Shown here: piece after piece, positions 1 to 8,153 of the stretch
Numbering within the stretch: position 1 is the first letter of the stretch
Layout of the letters: each line of letters opens with the position of its first letter
Assembly (NCBI GenBank): GCA_963698015.1
Contig: OY969109.1
Coordinates: forward strand, 1,240,001-1,304,000
Direction: 5' to 3'
From: VAXT01 sp963698015
GTDB lineage: Bacteria > Actinomycetota > Thermoleophilia > Gaiellales > Gaiellaceae
Length of the DNA stretch: 64,000 nucleotides
Program-made: the position numbers and the translations under genes
The notes under the pieces: generated by a model
Told to the model about the DNA's origin: nothing
The model's input: the letters and a program-made list of their open reading frames with translations, nothing else
Databases searched by the model: none

Positions 1-1
1 G

Positions 2-739
2 CTTGCGCTGGCCAAGCATCAGCGGGATCTCCTCGTCGGGCTTGCCGCTCAGCCGGGCGGCCCAGTGGAAGTCGCGGTCGTGCGCGGCGATACACCCGTG
101 GGCAGCGATGCAGTTCGAGTCTCGGTCGACGGCCGTGACGTCCCGACCGAGTCGTGCGGAACGGGCTGTTCCCGGGCGCAGGCTGATGTCCTGCAGGGAG
201 GGCCGAGTGTCGTCACCGTTCGCGCCGGCGGGGCGCCGGTCTCGTTTCGGTTGCCGCGCTCGCTGCCAGCGTCGGGCCAATCCGCATTGGATCGGGCGCG
301 GCAGACGATGGGTGCGCTCCGCTCGTACCGGTTCACCGAGCGGCTCAGCTCGGGCGGCGGAGTCGTGTTCACGCGCCTGGCGGTCCAGGCGCCCGACCGG
401 CTCAGCCTGAGGACGAACAGCGGCTTCCGCTCGGTGATCATCGGACGCAAACGGTGGGACTACCAGGGCGGCCGCTGGCATGAGGGCCCGTTCCCGGGCC
501 TCGCGGTCCGCGAGGTCCTGATGTGGTACGACGCTATGAACCCGCGCATCGTGCGGCGGCTCCCGAACGGGGACGTGCAACTCGCCGCCTACGGGCTGAA
601 ACCGGTTCCCGCGTGGTTCCGGCTGACGGTCGAGCCCTCGGGGCGTGTTGCCGAGGCCGAGATGACGGCCCCCGCGCACTTCATGCTGCACCGATACAGC
701 GACTTCGACAGCGGGCCCGCGATCAGGCCGCCGCAATGA
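2..739 (+). CDS. CopC/CopD-type copper transport protein, C-terminal part (5' end outside window)
   Basis: The frame is open from the first base and has no start in the window, so this is the 3' end of a longer gene. The visible ~245 residues lack membrane segments. They match the soluble C-terminal region that follows the membrane part of long actinobacterial CopC-CopD (copper resistance/transport) proteins: a beta-rich stretch with a paired-Cys CGTGC, then 'RYSFTERL'-like, 'VIIGRKRWDY', 'PAWFRLTVEPSGR' and a terminal 'TAPAHFMLHRYSDF'. The assignment rests on recalled family patterns. Its stop overlaps the ATG of the downstream CDF exporter (ATGA), which suggests translational coupling in a metal-handling operon. 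Confidence 0.7.
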   Translation, partial: LALAKHQRDLLVGLAAQPGGPVEVAVVRGDTPVGSDAVRVSVDGRDVPTESCGTGCSRAQADVLQGGPSVVTVRAGGAPVSFRLPRSLPASGQSALDRARQTMGALRSYRFTERLSSGGGVVFTRLAVQAPDRLSLRTNSGFRSVIIGRKRWDYQGGRWHEGPFPGLAVREVLMWYDAMNPRIVRRLPNGDVQLAAYGLKPVPAWFRLTVEPSGRVAEAEMTAPAHFMLHRYSDFDSGPAIRPPQ

Positions 740-1647
740 GCGTTCACCGGCACGACCACGGTTATCGCGCCCAGAGCCGGCGCGCGCTCGGCCTCGTCCT
801 GGCGCTCACGAGCGCCTACACGGTGTGCGAGATCGCCGGCGGTTGGCTCACGGGCAGCCTCGCTCTGCTCGCGGACGCGGGCCACATGCTCGGGGACTCG
901 GCGGCGCTCGCCTTGGCGCTCGTCGCCGCATGGCTCGCCGGGCGGCCGGCGACCTCGGAGCGGAGCTTCGGCTACCGGCGCGCGGAGATCCTGGCGGCGC
1001 TCGCAAACGGTGTCGCGCTGGCGGTGATCGCGATCTGGGTCTTCATCGAAGCGGTGCAGCGGCTCGACAACCCCCGGGAGATCCTCGGCGGCTGGATGCT
1101 CGCGGTGGCGCTCATCGGGCTCGTCGTGAACGTGGTCGCGGCCGGCATCCTCTCGCGCGCGGGCGACAACCTGAACGTGCGGGCCGCGCTGAGGCATGTC
1201 TTCGCTGATCTTGCGGGCTCGGTCGGAGTCGCAGTGGCGGCTCTCATCGTGCTCACGACCGGCTGGGAACGGGCCGACCCGGTGGCGGGGATGGCGATCG
1301 GCGTGCTGATCCTCGGCAGCTCGTGGTCGATCGTGCGCGACGCGGTGTCGATCCTGCTCGAGGCGACCCCGGCGGGAATCGACGCTGACGAGGTCGGGCG
1401 GCGCATGGCCGCAGTCGAGGGCGTCGTCGAGGTGCACGACCTGCACATCTGGACGATCACGTCCGGCTTTCCCACGCTCTCGGCTCACGTCCTCGTGCGG
1501 CGCGGCGACGATTGCCACATGCGACGGCGCGAGCTCGAGCAGCTCCTCGCCGAGGAGTTCGGGCTCGAGCACACGACGCTCCAGGTCGAGCACGTCGGCG
1601 AGCGGAGGGGGCTCCAGATCGAGCCCCTGCGCCGCCGCGCCCGCTAG
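736..1647 (+). CDS. Cation diffusion facilitator (CDF, CzcD/ZitB-type) metal exporter
   Basis: 303 aa, the usual CDF length. Six predicted membrane segments precede a cytoplasmic C-terminal domain. The metal-site pairs are present: H-x3-D in TM2 ('ADAGHMLGD') and H-x3-D in TM5 ('RHVFADLAGS'). The C-terminal fold carries the 'VHDLHIWTITSGFPTLSAHV' core of the CzcD group. Proteins with the HD-HD site export Zn2+, Cd2+ or Co2+ against protons at the cytoplasmic membrane. The ATG overlaps the stop of the CopC/CopD-type gene, so I chose this start over the earlier in-frame GTG at 523. The N-terminal His residues (HRHDH) are common in Zn exporters. Confidence 0.93.
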   Translation: MSVHRHDHGYRAQSRRALGLVLALTSAYTVCEIAGGWLTGSLALLADAGHMLGDSAALALALVAAWLAGRPATSERSFGYRRAEILAALANGVALAVIAIWVFIEAVQRLDNPREILGGWMLAVALIGLVVNVVAAGILSRAGDNLNVRAALRHVFADLAGSVGVAVAALIVLTTGWERADPVAGMAIGVLILGSSWSIVRDAVSILLEATPAGIDADEVGRRMAAVEGVVEVHDLHIWTITSGFPTLSAHVLVRRGDDCHMRRRELEQLLAEEFGLEHTTLQVEHVGERRGLQIEPLRRRAR

Positions 1648-1667
1648 GCACCGCCTCGATCGGACAC

Positions 1668-1688
1668 GTCCGGTGCCTGGCACCGGAC
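1668..1688. terminator. Bidirectional hairpin between convergent genes
   Basis: A 9-bp perfect stem (GTCCGGTGC / GCACCGGAC) with a 3-nt CTG loop lies between the stop of the CDF gene (1647) and the stop of the convergent coiled-coil gene (1702). On the plus strand it is followed by a short T-run (GCTGTTTCG), so it fits a factor-independent terminator usable from both sides. Confidence 0.6.
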
Positions 1689-1701
1689 AGGGCTGTTTCG
1701 G

Positions 1702-2997
1702 TCAGCGCCGGTCGCGGCGGGTGCGGCGCTCGTCGCTTGCCGACGCCAGTGCGTCGAGGCCCGCGAGGAAGCCGGGCTGGGCCGGCGGTTGCTCCGTCTC
1801 TCTCGGTCTGTCCGCCTCGACCTGCGCATCGGAGAGCGCGCGCTCCCGAGCGGCGAGCTCGTCGCTCGCCCGGCGCAGGCGCTCGGCCTCGTCCGCGCCT
1901 GCCTTCCTGGCGGCTTCGGCGTGCCGCTCTAGCTCCCCGACCGCAGCCGATCGCGACTCGAGGTCGGCCTCCGCGTTGGAGAGCGCTTGCTCGCGGGACT
2001 CGATCGTCCGCAGCGTCTCGGCCGCCGCCTGCTGCCCTTGCTCGACGTCCGCCTGAAGCCGCGTCAGCGTCCTTTCGATCTCCGTGATCGTGGTCGCGCG
2101 TTCTTCGAGCGCCGCCTCGCGCTCGGCGATCCGCTTCTCGACCCCCTCGATCGCAGCCGCCCGCTTCTGGAGGTCGCTCTCCCGGGCCGCAAGCGCCGTC
2201 TCGGCATAGACAGGATCCGGGCTCTTCTCGCTCGGGGGCTCCCGTTTACGCCGCGCCTTGCGCTCTCGTTCCTCGACCTCGGCCCGTTGCTGGGCGAGCG
2301 ACGCCTCGCGCTCGCCGATCTGCCGCTCCCGTTCCTCCAGGAGACGCTCGCGCTCCGCGGCCAGCTCCGCGGCCGCGGCGGCCGCAACCTCGCGTTCCGC
2401 GAGCGTGGCGACCGCGATCTCGCGCAGGTCGACCTCGCGCGCCCGCTCCGAGAGCTCGTGCTCCGACTCGGCGAGCTGAGTGTCTCTACGGTCGAGCTCC
2501 GAGAGGTGCTGCTCGAGCTCGGCCCGGCGCGCGTTGAGATCCGCCGACTCGCGCTCGAGCCGGTCCCGTTCCTCGGCCTCGGTGCGCTCGCGCCGCTGCT
2601 CGAGCTCGGACTCCGACCGGCGAAGCTCGTCGCCCCTCGCGCTCACCTCGGCCTCGCGCGCGGCGAGCTCCTGCTCGCGCCGCGTCAGGTCGGCCCGCAT
2701 CCGCTCGACCTGCTCGGCCTTGGCCGGGTCGGCGCGCCGGTTCTTCACCGGCGTGAACCAGCTGCGTTCGGCGCGCAGGGCCCGGAGCCGCCGTCCCAGA
2801 CGCCGCTCGCGGAGGACGAGCTTCCGCTCCACCTGCTCTAGCTCCCGCTCGCGGACCGCGACCGCAGCGGCCCGTTCCCGCAGCGTCCGCTTCAGGTCTT
2901 CGAGGTCTTCGTCCGCTCGAAGCCCGTGCTGATCGCGCTCAAGAACCCGCTTCGCCACCGGACCTCGAATGTACAGGCTCTTTGCGGAATCGGACAC
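1702..2997 (-). CDS. Long coiled-coil protein of unknown function
   Basis: 431 aa, almost entirely heptad-rich helix made of Glu, Arg, Ala and Leu, with repeated 'ELAxRExxL', 'EERERQIGEREASL' and 'RERELEQ' patterns from about residue 25 to 400. There is no signal peptide, membrane segment or catalytic motif. A short basic block (RRLRALRAERSWFTP-KNRR) near residue 95 breaks the coil. Such proteins are structural or scaffold-like (compare Smc-type arms or DivIVA-like rods), but no specific family is recognisable. The first in-frame ATG is used. Its 5' end is only about 20 bp from the start of the divergent Asp-box gene, so the two promoters must overlap. Confidence 0.7.
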   Translation of the reverse strand: MSDSAKSLYIRGPVAKRVLERDQHGLRADEDLEDLKRTLRERAAAVAVRERELEQVERKLVLRERRLGRRLRALRAERSWFTPVKNRRADPAKAEQVERMRADLTRREQELAAREAEVSARGDELRRSESELEQRRERTEAEERDRLERESADLNARRAELEQHLSELDRRDTQLAESEHELSERAREVDLREIAVATLAEREVAAAAAAELAAERERLLEERERQIGEREASLAQQRAEVEERERKARRKREPPSEKSPDPVYAETALAARESDLQKRAAAIEGVEKRIAEREAALEERATTITEIERTLTRLQADVEQGQQAAAETLRTIESREQALSNAEADLESRSAAVGELERHAEAARKAGADEAERLRRASDELAARERALSDAQVEADRPRETEQPPAQPGFLAGLDALASASDERRTRRDRR

Positions 2998-3003
2998 CAG
3001 GCA

Positions 3004-3009
3004 TACGAT
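3004..3009 (+). promoter_or_regulatory. -10 box of leaderless promoter, first Asp-box gene
   Basis: TACGAT ends 8 nt before the GTG start, so transcription should begin at or beside the start codon. A possible -35 (TTGCGG) begins at 2982 with a 16-nt spacer. The upstream GAATCGGA is shared with the promoter of the second paralogue. Confidence 0.55.
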
Positions 3010-3017
3010 CAGGCATC

Positions 3018-4490
3018 GTGATGGAGAGCTGGCCCAGGGCGGTACTCGTTGGCGTCACGGTCGCGCTGGTAACCGCCGCCGCTGCAGCGGGCGGAAGCGT
3101 AGTCGCGACCCCGATCAGCCAGGACCCGTACTCGAACCCGGAGAGCCAGCACAGGACCCAAGTCGAGCCCGACTCGTTCGGCTACGGCAACACGGTCGTC
3201 GCCACGTTCCAGACCGGACGGTTCAACGTCGGGGGCGGCTCGAGCAACATCGGGTGGGCGACGACGACGAACGCGGGTCGGACGTGGACGACCGGGATGC
3301 TGCCCGGCACGACGATCTACCAGGGCGGCCCCTGGTCGCGCATCAGCGACCCCTCGGTCGCGTATGACCCTCTGCATCAGGTCTGGATGATCTCGACTCT
3401 GACCTTCGGAATGGGGTTTGGCTCCACGCCGTTCGGGTCGCCGAGCGGGATCCTCACGAGCCGCTCGACGGATGGTGGGTTGACGTGGCAAGACCCCGTC
3501 GTGACCTCATTCGACCCGGGCTTCTACGACAAGAACTGGATCGCGTGCGACACATGGCCGCAGAGCCCGCACTACGGCAACTGCTACACGGAGTGGGACG
3601 ACAACGGGGCCGGGAACCGCCTCTACATGAGCACGTCGACGGACGGCGGCCTCACGTGGGCTCCGCGGGTCTCGCCCGGTGGGCTCCCTTCCGGCTTGGG
3701 CGGCCAGCCCGTCGCGCAGCCGAACGGAAACGTCATCGTGCCCTACACGACGGGGAACGAGATCAGGGTGGTCCGCTCGACCGACGGCGGGCTCAACTGG
3801 ACGAGCTCGACCTCGATCGACCATGTCACCGAGCACGCGGTCGCGGGGAACCTCCGCACCTCGGCGCTCCCGTCCGCCGAGGTCGACGGCGATGGCCGGG
3901 TGTACGTCGTCTGGCAGGACTGCCGCTTCCGAACGGGATGCGCGCAGAACGACATCGTCATGTCCACGGGGACGGACGGCCTCAACTGGACGACACCCGT
4001 CCGGATCCCGATCGATCCGACCTCGAGCACTGTCGACCACTTCATCCCGGGGATCGCCGTCGACCGCCCGACCTCCGCCGGCACAGCCCGGCTCGCACTC
4101 GGTTACTACTACTACCCGGTCGCCGCGTGCATGGCGAGCACGTGCGACCTCACCGTGGGGTTCGTCTCCTCGACCGACGGCGGCTCGACGTGGACGCAGG
4201 CGCGCAAGGTTGCCGGTCCGTTCAAGGTCGCCTGGATCGCGCAGACAGATCAGGGGCCGATGGTCGGGGACTACATCTCGACCTCGTTCGCGGGCGGGCC
4301 GCTCGCCTTCCCGGTCTTCGCGATCGCCAAGCCGCCGGTGAGCGGCGTGTTCAACGAGCGTGCGGCAAGTGCGAGATTCGACGTCACGATTCCGCAGGCC
4401 GGGAAGCCGATCCCGGTGCGACGTGACCGAGTCCGGTACCGGGGGCGCGTGCAGCCGCGGCCGCCGATCCAGCTCGTCACCAGGCGCTAG
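3018..4490 (+). CDS. Secreted Asp-box (sialidase-like beta-propeller) protein, paralogue 1
   Basis: 490 aa. A Sec signal peptide (hydrophobic VLVGVTVALVTAAAAAGG after MESWPR) precedes a beta-propeller with several Asp-box turns of the form S-T-D-G-G-x-T/N-W ('STDGGLTW' three times, 'STDGGLNW', 'STDGGSTW'). Asp boxes mark sialidases, exo-glycosidases and many non-enzymatic BNR propellers. I cannot find the full sialidase Arg triad or FRIP motif, so enzymatic activity is uncertain. Paralogue-specific blocks 'KNWIACDTW', 'HYGNCY', 'YVVWQDCRF' and 'GYYYYPVAAC' are shared with the next two genes. I chose GTG 3018 because it sits where leaderless transcription would start; ATG 3021 is the alternative. 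Confidence 0.85.
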   Translation: MMESWPRAVLVGVTVALVTAAAAAGGSVVATPISQDPYSNPESQHRTQVEPDSFGYGNTVVATFQTGRFNVGGGSSNIGWATTTNAGRTWTTGMLPGTTIYQGGPWSRISDPSVAYDPLHQVWMISTLTFGMGFGSTPFGSPSGILTSRSTDGGLTWQDPVVTSFDPGFYDKNWIACDTWPQSPHYGNCYTEWDDNGAGNRLYMSTSTDGGLTWAPRVSPGGLPSGLGGQPVAQPNGNVIVPYTTGNEIRVVRSTDGGLNWTSSTSIDHVTEHAVAGNLRTSALPSAEVDGDGRVYVVWQDCRFRTGCAQNDIVMSTGTDGLNWTTPVRIPIDPTSSTVDHFIPGIAVDRPTSAGTARLALGYYYYPVAACMASTCDLTVGFVSSTDGGSTWTQARKVAGPFKVAWIAQTDQGPMVGDYISTSFAGGPLAFPVFAIAKPPVSGVFNERAASARFDVTIPQAGKPIPVRRDRVRYRGRVQPRPPIQLVTRR

Positions 4491-4510
4491 CCGAATCGGA
4501 TCGAAAGGCG

Positions 4511-4516
4511 TACGAT
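4511..4516 (+). promoter_or_regulatory. -10 box of leaderless promoter, second Asp-box gene
   Basis: TACGAT ends 10 nt before the GTG at 4527. It is identical to the first paralogue's box, and GAATCGGA lies at a similar distance upstream, so the promoter was duplicated with the gene. Confidence 0.5.
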
Positions 4517-4526
4517 CAGAGAGCTC

Positions 4527-5978
4527 GTGGGGAGGGGAAAGCGAAGAAGGGTTGCGTCGGTCGCCCTGCTCGTGCTCGTCGGAGGCCTCGCGCTTGCCGC
4601 CAGCGTCTACGCAGGCAGCGTCGTCGCGACGCCGATCAGCTCCGACCCGTACACGAACCCGGATAGCCAGCACCGGACGCAGCTCGAGCCTGACTCGTTC
4701 AGCTGGGGCAACACGGTCGTCGCCACGTTCCAGACCGGCCGCTTCTTCGACGGCGGCTCGAGCAACATCGGCTGGGCGACGACGACGAATGCAGGCCGAA
4801 CCTGGACGACGGGCATGCTGCCCGCGACGACGATCTTCGCGACCCCGGCAGGCCCGTGGGCGCGCATCAGCGATCCAGCGGTCGCCTACGACCCGCTGCA
4901 CGACGTCTGGATGATCTCGACGCTTGCGATCGACGACTCCGTGTCGGGCGCCGCCGTGCTGACGAGCCGCTCGACCGACGGCGGGCTCACCTGGCAGAAC
5001 CCGGTCACGACGTCGCTCTCGAGCGGATCCTTCTACGACAAGAACTGGATCACCTGCGACACGTGGGCGCAGAGCGCGCACTACGGCAACTGCTACCAGG
5101 AGTGGGACGACTCGAGCCTGACGATGAGCACCTCGAGCGACGGCGGCTTGACCTGGGGGCCGCGAAGGTTCCCGGGAGGCAGCGGCGTCGGCGGGCAGCC
5201 GGTCGTCCAGCCGAACGGCAACGTCATCGTTCCGTACGAGGGCGGCGCGGGCATCCGCTCGTTCCGCTCGATCGACGGCGGCGCCAGCTGGCAGGCCTCG
5301 GTTGCGGTCGCGAACGTCAGCCAGCACGGTGTGGCAGGCAACCTGCGCACGTCGCCGCTTCCGTCAGCCGAGGTTGCCGGAGACGGCAAGGTCTACGTCG
5401 CCTGGCAAGACTGCGGATTCCGCTCAGGCTGCACTTCGAACGACATCGTCTACAGCACCTCGCTCGACGGCGTCGCGTGGACCGCCAAAACGCGGGTCCC
5501 GATCGACCCGACATCGAGCGGCGTCGACCACTTCATCCCCGGGTTCGCCGTCGACCGCTCGACCTCCGGCAGCAGCACGCGGCTCGCGCTGGGCTACTAC
5601 TACTACCCGGTCGCTGCGTGCGGGTCCAATCCGCCTTGTCAGCTCACGGTCGGCTTCACGGCCTCGACGGACGGAGGCGCGACGTGGTCGGCCGCGCGCA
5701 AGGTGGCCGGTCCGATCAGCCTGTCCTGGATCGCGAGCACGAACCAGGGCGTGATGGTCGGCGACTACATGTCGACTTCCTTCGCCGGCGGCAACTTCGC
5801 GTTCCCGGTCTTCGCAGTCGCCAAAGCGAAGACGGGCGCCGTGTTCGACGAGCGGATGTACAGCGCTCGGTTCGACGTCACGGCGCCGGGGCCCCGTGTG
5901 CGCGCGCGCCACAATCGCCTCCGGTTCACGAAGCACAACCTCGTGCCCGACCTCGAGCTTCCTCCGGTCCCCAACTAG
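4527..5978 (+). CDS. Secreted Asp-box (sialidase-like beta-propeller) protein, paralogue 2
   Basis: 483 aa. The signal peptide is basic GRGKRRR, then hydrophobic VALLVLVGGLALAASVYAG. Asp boxes include 'STDGGLTW', 'SSDGGLTW', 'SIDGGASW' and 'STDGGATW'. It aligns along its whole length with the genes on both sides, including the start of the mature protein ('GSVVATPIS-DPYTNPDSQHRTQLEPDSF') and the cysteine pairs around 'CDTW', 'GNCY' and 'QDCGFRSGC', which probably form disulphides outside the cell. Substrate and activity are unknown. It has its own promoter rather than sharing an operon with paralogue 1 (36-bp gap). Confidence 0.85.
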   Translation: MGRGKRRRVASVALLVLVGGLALAASVYAGSVVATPISSDPYTNPDSQHRTQLEPDSFSWGNTVVATFQTGRFFDGGSSNIGWATTTNAGRTWTTGMLPATTIFATPAGPWARISDPAVAYDPLHDVWMISTLAIDDSVSGAAVLTSRSTDGGLTWQNPVTTSLSSGSFYDKNWITCDTWAQSAHYGNCYQEWDDSSLTMSTSSDGGLTWGPRRFPGGSGVGGQPVVQPNGNVIVPYEGGAGIRSFRSIDGGASWQASVAVANVSQHGVAGNLRTSPLPSAEVAGDGKVYVAWQDCGFRSGCTSNDIVYSTSLDGVAWTAKTRVPIDPTSSGVDHFIPGFAVDRSTSGSSTRLALGYYYYPVAACGSNPPCQLTVGFTASTDGGATWSAARKVAGPISLSWIASTNQGVMVGDYMSTSFAGGNFAFPVFAVAKAKTGAVFDERMYSARFDVTAPGPRVRARHNRLRFTKHNLVPDLELPPVPN

Positions 5979-5999
5979 AAAACGATCGCCGGAGCGGAT

Positions 6000-6005
6000 T
6001 AAGAT
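6000..6005 (+). promoter_or_regulatory. -10 box of leaderless promoter, third Asp-box gene
   Basis: TAAGAT ends 10 nt before GTG 6016. The sequence up to the start (ATCGGGGGCATCGTG) keeps the GGCATCGTG seen in the first paralogue. Confidence 0.5.
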
Positions 6006-6015
6006 CGGGGGCATC

Positions 6016-7515
6016 GTGGGGGAGAGAGCGCGAAGGGTCTGGACCGCCGTCGCAGTGACGGCGCTCGGCTTGCTCTTCGTCGCAACCGTCTCCGCCGGCA
6101 GCGTGATCCCGACTCCGATCGGCGACGACCCGTACACGGACGGCGGAAGCGGGCACCAGCACAAGACGCAACTCGAGCCCGACTCGTTCGCATTCGGACA
6201 GACGATCGTCGCGCTCACGCAATCCGGCCGCTGGTTCGGCGGCGGCGGCTCGAGCAACCTCGTCTTCTCGACCTCGCAGAACGGGGGCCGCACGTGGACG
6301 ACCGGCGGCCTGCCCGGGACGACGATCAACTCAGGAGGCCCGTGGCCGCGGATCAGCGATCCGTCGATCGCCTACGACCCGCAGGACAACGTCTGGCTCG
6401 CACTCGGCCTCGGGATCGATGACGGCGGCTCCGGGCACATCCTGCTCGTCAACCGCTCGACCGACGGCGGCCTGACGTGGTCGAACCCCGTCAACGCGGG
6501 CGAGGCTCCCGGAAGCTTCTGGGACAAGACCTGGATCACGTGCGACACGTGGGCGCAGAGCCCGCACTACGGCAACTGCTACGTCGAGTTCGACGACAAC
6601 AGCGCGGGCAACGACATGAGCATGGTCACGTCGACCGACGGCGGCGTCACGTGGGGCCCCGTCCGTTCCGCAGGCTGCTTCTCGGGCCTCGGCGGCCAGC
6701 CGGTCGTCCAGCCGAGCGGGCACGTGATCGTCCCTTACTCCGAGAACGGCGGAGCGCAGGCCGTCTTCCAATCAACGGACGGCGGCACGACGTGGACGGG
6801 CTGCACCGAGATCGTCGGCGTCCAAGAGCACCCCGTGGCGGCGAACATCCGCACGTTCTCGCTCCCTTCGGCGGAGGTCGCGGGAGACGGCAAGGTGTAC
6901 GTCGCCTGGCAGGACTGCCGGTTCCGCTCCGGATGCCCGGCGAACGACATCGTCTACAGCTCGTCGCTGGACGGACTGACCTGGTCGGCCGTGACACGGA
7001 TCCCGATCGACCCGGTGAACAGCAACATCGACCACTTCTTGCCCGGCATCGCGGTCGACAAGAACACGTCCGGAAGCTCGACCCATCTCGCAGTGGCCTA
7101 CTACTATTTCCCGGTCGCCAACTGCAGCACGAGCACGTGCGAGATGACCGTCGGGTTCACGTCGTCCCTCGATGGCGGCGCGAGCTGGACGCCGGGGCTC
7201 AAGATCGGCGGCCCGATGAAGGTGCCGTGGATCGCGAACACGAACCAGGGCTACATGGTCGGCGACTACATCTCGACCTCGTTCACCGGCGACGGCAAGG
7301 CGCACCCGGTCTTCTCGCTCGCTAAGGCTCCGGACACGGGCGTGAACGGCTCCTGCTATCCGAACAACACCGGGTGCCATCAGCGCCTGACGAGCGCGAG
7401 CTTCGACATCACGCTCCCGCCGCCGAGCCCTCGGGTGAAGACGCGCAGAGAGCCGGTCGCGCGCGGGCTGCACAGGCATCCCGAAGACGCGGTCGAGCCG
7501 CGGACCGCGAACTAG
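6016..7515 (+). CDS. Secreted Asp-box (sialidase-like beta-propeller) protein, paralogue 3
   Basis: 499 aa from GTG 6016, chosen because it matches the start position of the other two copies; an earlier in-frame start at 5896 lies inside the previous gene. The signal peptide (VWTAVAVTALGLLFVATVSAG) is followed by a mature start 'GSVIPTPIGDDPYTDGG'. Asp boxes: 'STDGGLTW', 'STDGGVTW', 'STDGGTTW', 'SLDGGASW'. It differs from the others by a Cys-rich insert near the C-terminus ('NGSCYPNNTGCHQ'). Role unknown; likely extracellular binding or glycan processing. Its stop overlaps the stop of the convergent esterase gene by 4 bp. Confidence 0.85.
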   Translation: MGERARRVWTAVAVTALGLLFVATVSAGSVIPTPIGDDPYTDGGSGHQHKTQLEPDSFAFGQTIVALTQSGRWFGGGGSSNLVFSTSQNGGRTWTTGGLPGTTINSGGPWPRISDPSIAYDPQDNVWLALGLGIDDGGSGHILLVNRSTDGGLTWSNPVNAGEAPGSFWDKTWITCDTWAQSPHYGNCYVEFDDNSAGNDMSMVTSTDGGVTWGPVRSAGCFSGLGGQPVVQPSGHVIVPYSENGGAQAVFQSTDGGTTWTGCTEIVGVQEHPVAANIRTFSLPSAEVAGDGKVYVAWQDCRFRSGCPANDIVYSSSLDGLTWSAVTRIPIDPVNSNIDHFLPGIAVDKNTSGSSTHLAVAYYYFPVANCSTSTCEMTVGFTSSLDGGASWTPGLKIGGPMKVPWIANTNQGYMVGDYISTSFTGDGKAHPVFSLAKAPDTGVNGSCYPNNTGCHQRLTSASFDITLPPPSPRVKTRREPVARGLHRHPEDAVEPRTAN

Positions 7516-8153
7516 CCGCCAGGCGGGACGGCTCGTTCGAGCCAGGGACGTAGCTCCGCGAGGAACGATGGTTCGACAGCGTGCGGGAGCGGGTACTCGC
7601 GGTAGAGCACGTCCGCGCCGGCGCCTTCCAGCAGCTCCTTCGCCTGCCGGCCCCACTCGACGCCGATGACCGGGTCGTACGTCCCGTGGCCGATCGCGAT
7701 CGGCGGTAGCGGCGGGTCGAGGTCGTACTCGAGCCCTTCGACCCGGGGGAAGAAGCCGCTCAGCGCGATCAGGCCGGCGGGCCGCGGCCGTCCCGCGGCG
7801 AGACCCAGCGCGTAGCTCATCACCGAGCCCTGGGAGAAGCCGCCGAGCACGGTTCGCTCGGGCGGAACCCCGGTCTCGGCGCTCAGGCCGTCGAGAAACC
7901 CCGACGCCGCGCGGAACGAGGGCAGGAACGTGTCCGGAGGCGGATAGCCGAGCTCGCCGAGGACGTACCAGTGCCGTCCGCCCGGCGGCAGAGAAAGCGG
8001 CCCGCGCGGAGTGACGCCGTGCAGGCGCCGCTCCGGGTCGAGCGCGTCGAGCAGTGGGAAGAGGTCGTTCTCGTCGGTCCCGCGCCCGTGGAAGAGGACG
8101 AGCGAGCCGTCCGGCTCCCCCGCGGCCGGGCGCGTTCTCGACTCGAGGCTCAG
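7512..8153 (-). CDS. Alpha/beta-hydrolase, phospholipase/carboxylesterase (YpfH/MhqD-type)
   Basis: About 213 aa. It begins 'LVLFHGRGTDENDLFPL' (oxyanion HGRG), has the nucleophile elbow 'GGFSQGS' (Ser), 'GTYDPVI' (Asp) and 'LPHAVE' (His), so the catalytic triad is complete. The family hydrolyses carboxyl esters in the cytoplasm. No ATG, GTG or TTG occurs in frame before the GFSQG motif. The only sensible start is CTG 8153-8151, which overlaps the TGA of the upstream dioxygenase (CTGA). Pairing of such an esterase with a ring-cleaving dioxygenase recalls the Bacillus mhqED operon for quinone stress, which supports a joint role. The start is uncertain; the function class is not. Confidence 0.8.
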   Translation of the reverse strand: MSLESRTRPAAGEPDGSLVLFHGRGTDENDLFPLLDALDPERRLHGVTPRGPLSLPPGGRHWYVLGELGYPPPDTFLPSFRAASGFLDGLSAETGVPPERTVLGGFSQGSVMSYALGLAAGRPRPAGLIALSGFFPRVEGLEYDLDPPLPPIAIGHGTYDPVIGVEWGRQAKELLEGAGADVLYREYPLPHAVEPSFLAELRPWLERAVPPGG

